Shown piece after piece: positions 7,601 to 8,477 of a stretch of DNA of 8,477 nt. The position numbers were made by a program, and so were the translations under genes. Under the pieces are notes generated by a model that saw only the letters and a program-made list of their open reading frames with translations, did no database searches and was not told where the DNA came from. Positions within the stretch are counted from its first letter, which is position 1. Every line of letters begins with the position of its first letter. Origin of the DNA: Bacillota bacterium (lineage in GTDB: Bacteria > Bacillota_I > Bacilli_A > RFN20 > CAG-826); contig DOQE01000123.1 of NCBI GenBank assembly GCA_003512585.1, forward strand, positions 21,167 to 29,643. Direction: 5' to 3'.

Positions 7601-8477
7601 TCACCTGGATAGACTGTCTGAAGAAGAACGTTACATCGATGAAATCTATACCAATGAAGACCTCTATGAAGCATATCCCGACCTAAGAGATACCAAAATT
7701 CGCATAGCCGATTTCCTGACCTATGAAGATGGAGAACTCGCAGGGGCCAATGGAGCCACCCAGGGAGACCACATCATCCTAGACAAGGACTACGTAAAAT
7801 CCGATCCGGAAGAAGCGAAGAAAACCATTATCCACGAATTGCAGCATGTAATCCAAAATAAATTCGAGCAAGGCTTTTCCAAAGGCGGCAGCCCGGAAAC
7901 GGCCAAGGCTGATATGGAAAGTACACTGCATACATTAGAGCTCGCCCTTAAATCGGAAATTGACACCAAAGAAGCACAGGAGTTTTTAGACAAATACCAT
8001 GAAGCCGAGAACTGTCGTGATTTTGAAAAGTTTTTTAAGATTAATGCAGAGCTTAGTGCAATGGAAAAGAAAATACCCTTTGAAAAAGTCAGAGCTATCA
8101 AAGGGTATTTAGCGGAAATCAAATTATTAAAGCGGGCGTCCAGTGTAAACGACTATACCGCCTATAGAATGTTAGGCGGTGAAACAGAAGCTTTTATGAT
8201 TGAAGGCCGGGCTGAGGAATATACCAAAGCCAAAAAGGAATTTATCCAGCAGATGAATAGAAGTATCAAAGCTAAAAATACTTTTGATACTTACTTGAGC
8301 CGTCATCCATTAGACAAAATGGCCTATAGGAGAAACGAACTGGATAAAATGTCAGATGAAGCCAAAACGTTGTATCAGGATTGGCAGGATATCAAAGCAA
8401 ACGCTGATGGTAAAAATCCATATGTTACTGGAAAATGGAGCATGCCAGATTACTATTTCTCCGAATTTGGACCGGCG
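4671..8477 (+). CDS. Large phage polyvalent/ejection-type protein with HExxH metallopeptidase-like domain (3' partial)
   Basis: The frame is open for 1,269 residues to the window end with no stop. The N-terminal 300 residues are polar and helical. Residues 308-348 form a long Ala/Gly/Thr-rich hydrophobic stretch, and 493-511 a second one, as in proteins that insert into membranes. Between them is P452-ETVEEGLQ, a motif I recall from giant phage polyvalent proteins. Residues about 576-648 (VYIDAQAAAE onward) resemble another recurring module of these proteins. Residues about 940-1180 match the large polyvalent protein-associated zincin-like domain (LPD23 type, name from memory): GWLRGPEGIWRFEI at 957-970, H1055-E-L-Q-H1059, and a GETEAF motif with E1171 and E1173 as candidate third ligands. 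Such proteins are thought to enter the host with phage DNA. The gene is coupled to a GH73-tail protein, which fits an ejection module. The specific substrate is unknown. Confidence 0.75.
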   Translation, partial: MPMNDDDFMAVFTGQAKVSKQQYPVIPTMGTDEPYEERQRKQQAAQSGIDWTFLDDESMGTIDKLKKFWRVQTNTQTPDERLASAEKVGNALGLVPQTLAENDDLYKNALLTYEQQQNNAFLQGKPFTPQTVAQMYPELDTEDTVATTMALRDYNNILKTRRAISEGTAAYTMDADPSLWGTYKSTMKDINSLPGYIFGKISDLVTKAYNAGQAMDAQSELMYKASIGEISDEDVEKALPGLMTMQKEFKSEMGDTYVARIVGEAISQLSMQKNMMMRGAEKILAPIAPLAQPALQATKTNIPQIATLGSTATASALGLTGTAAAATVASGAAIAGLLTLGTASVFVGTYRAEAGQAYWEWRTKKGKNGNHVYTREQAIGHAKRVGMMNAAIETGAWELAFKGIAKVWGSEAASAVIKDTDAMKKLIGAGRGAIRKQALIHGGKQFAKVAIPETVEEGLQSMTSDLDTNIYGEGGISAKEMFNNALDAMVEAVPSVIGMSIGGSALGGIGAYKAMKKISGLSEMKETVTEFKRQNENAMLQKVMELREDSSLYHKAPETYRKTIQRQMDQADMGTVYIDAQAAAENESTHEALNEMVEKGIVSAKELDESIKTGKPLAVESGKYMQLASEETPEVLSDYSTMDKGERTLHAIKEERQRYKDMIDIVTSTKEKREAAASEKILNDHFSEDTEKGREDRATAQELLSGGLDHLQENYKSLLEEAKKAWGDLSGVKELQDYMERRKTQDAKTSGEKGVDFIDVGEGADRVHIRESKNPDWYQDFYSDHDRAPTQRELYDVAHQKIIKEVFHDNSEDSHMGTQQLEAAKAKVESLERVGEVIKTLDKKDLVAQTLLDPDTYEQAYKPLLEQITKAGNKEVTQAARDSALILAKLAENFHKNYGVPLKLATIKAGEITGLAPEALGQMAGENARTAPLEKLREAEQMEQDGAVPEEIWNKTGWLRGPEGIWRFEIPDDLEGIHLDRLSEEERYIDEIYTNEDLYEAYPDLRDTKIRIADFLTYEDGELAGANGATQGDHIILDKDYVKSDPEEAKKTIIHELQHVIQNKFEQGFSKGGSPETAKADMESTLHTLELALKSEIDTKEAQEFLDKYHEAENCRDFEKFFKINAELSAMEKKIPFEKVRAIKGYLAEIKLLKRASSVNDYTAYRMLGGETEAFMIEGRAEEYTKAKKEFIQQMNRSIKAKNTFDTYLSRHPLDKMAYRRNELDKMSDEAKTLYQDWQDIKANADGKNPYVTGKWSMPDYYFSEFGPA

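Overview
The window reads as two unlike halves joined inside one open reading frame. The left half (about 1-3550) is low in G+C, prefers CAA for Gln and TTA/CTT for Leu, and encodes exported surface proteins of a Gram-positive-like bacterium. They are the C-terminal end of an Ig-like repeat protein, a DUF4838-type lipoprotein and a Big_2-type lipoprotein. TGG is the only Trp codon and all three completed frames stop at TAA, so nothing points to a mycoplasma code. An uncultured gut Bacilli lineage would fit, but that is an inference.

The right half (about 3550-8477) is richer in G+C, uses CAG and CTG freely and encodes phage-type proteins. First comes a protein that begins in the middle of what looks like a GH73 glucosaminidase (FlgJ-like) domain. 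A very large polyvalent virion or ejection-type protein follows, with a C-terminal HExxH metallopeptidase-like domain, and it is still open at the window end. The base and codon style recalls phages of moderate-G+C Firmicutes, but no host can be assigned.

Layout: all genes are on the + strand with almost no intergenic DNA. The Ig-like protein stops at 623 and the DUF4838 lipoprotein follows at 638 after GGAGG. The Big_2 lipoprotein starts at 2662, two bases after the previous stop. Its reading frame runs without a stop into the phage-like segment and ends at 4671. The final gene starts at 4671, overlapping that stop by one base behind GGAGGAG.

Within each half the genes make sense together: a secreted carbohydrate-related surface cluster on the left, and co-translated phage structural or ejection proteins on the right. 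Across the join at about 3510-3600 they do not. The most important question is whether that join is a real recombination event or an assembly chimera. I see no tRNA, rRNA, CRISPR array, insertion sequence, riboswitch, convincing terminator or promoter, and no stretch over 300 bases without coding sequence.
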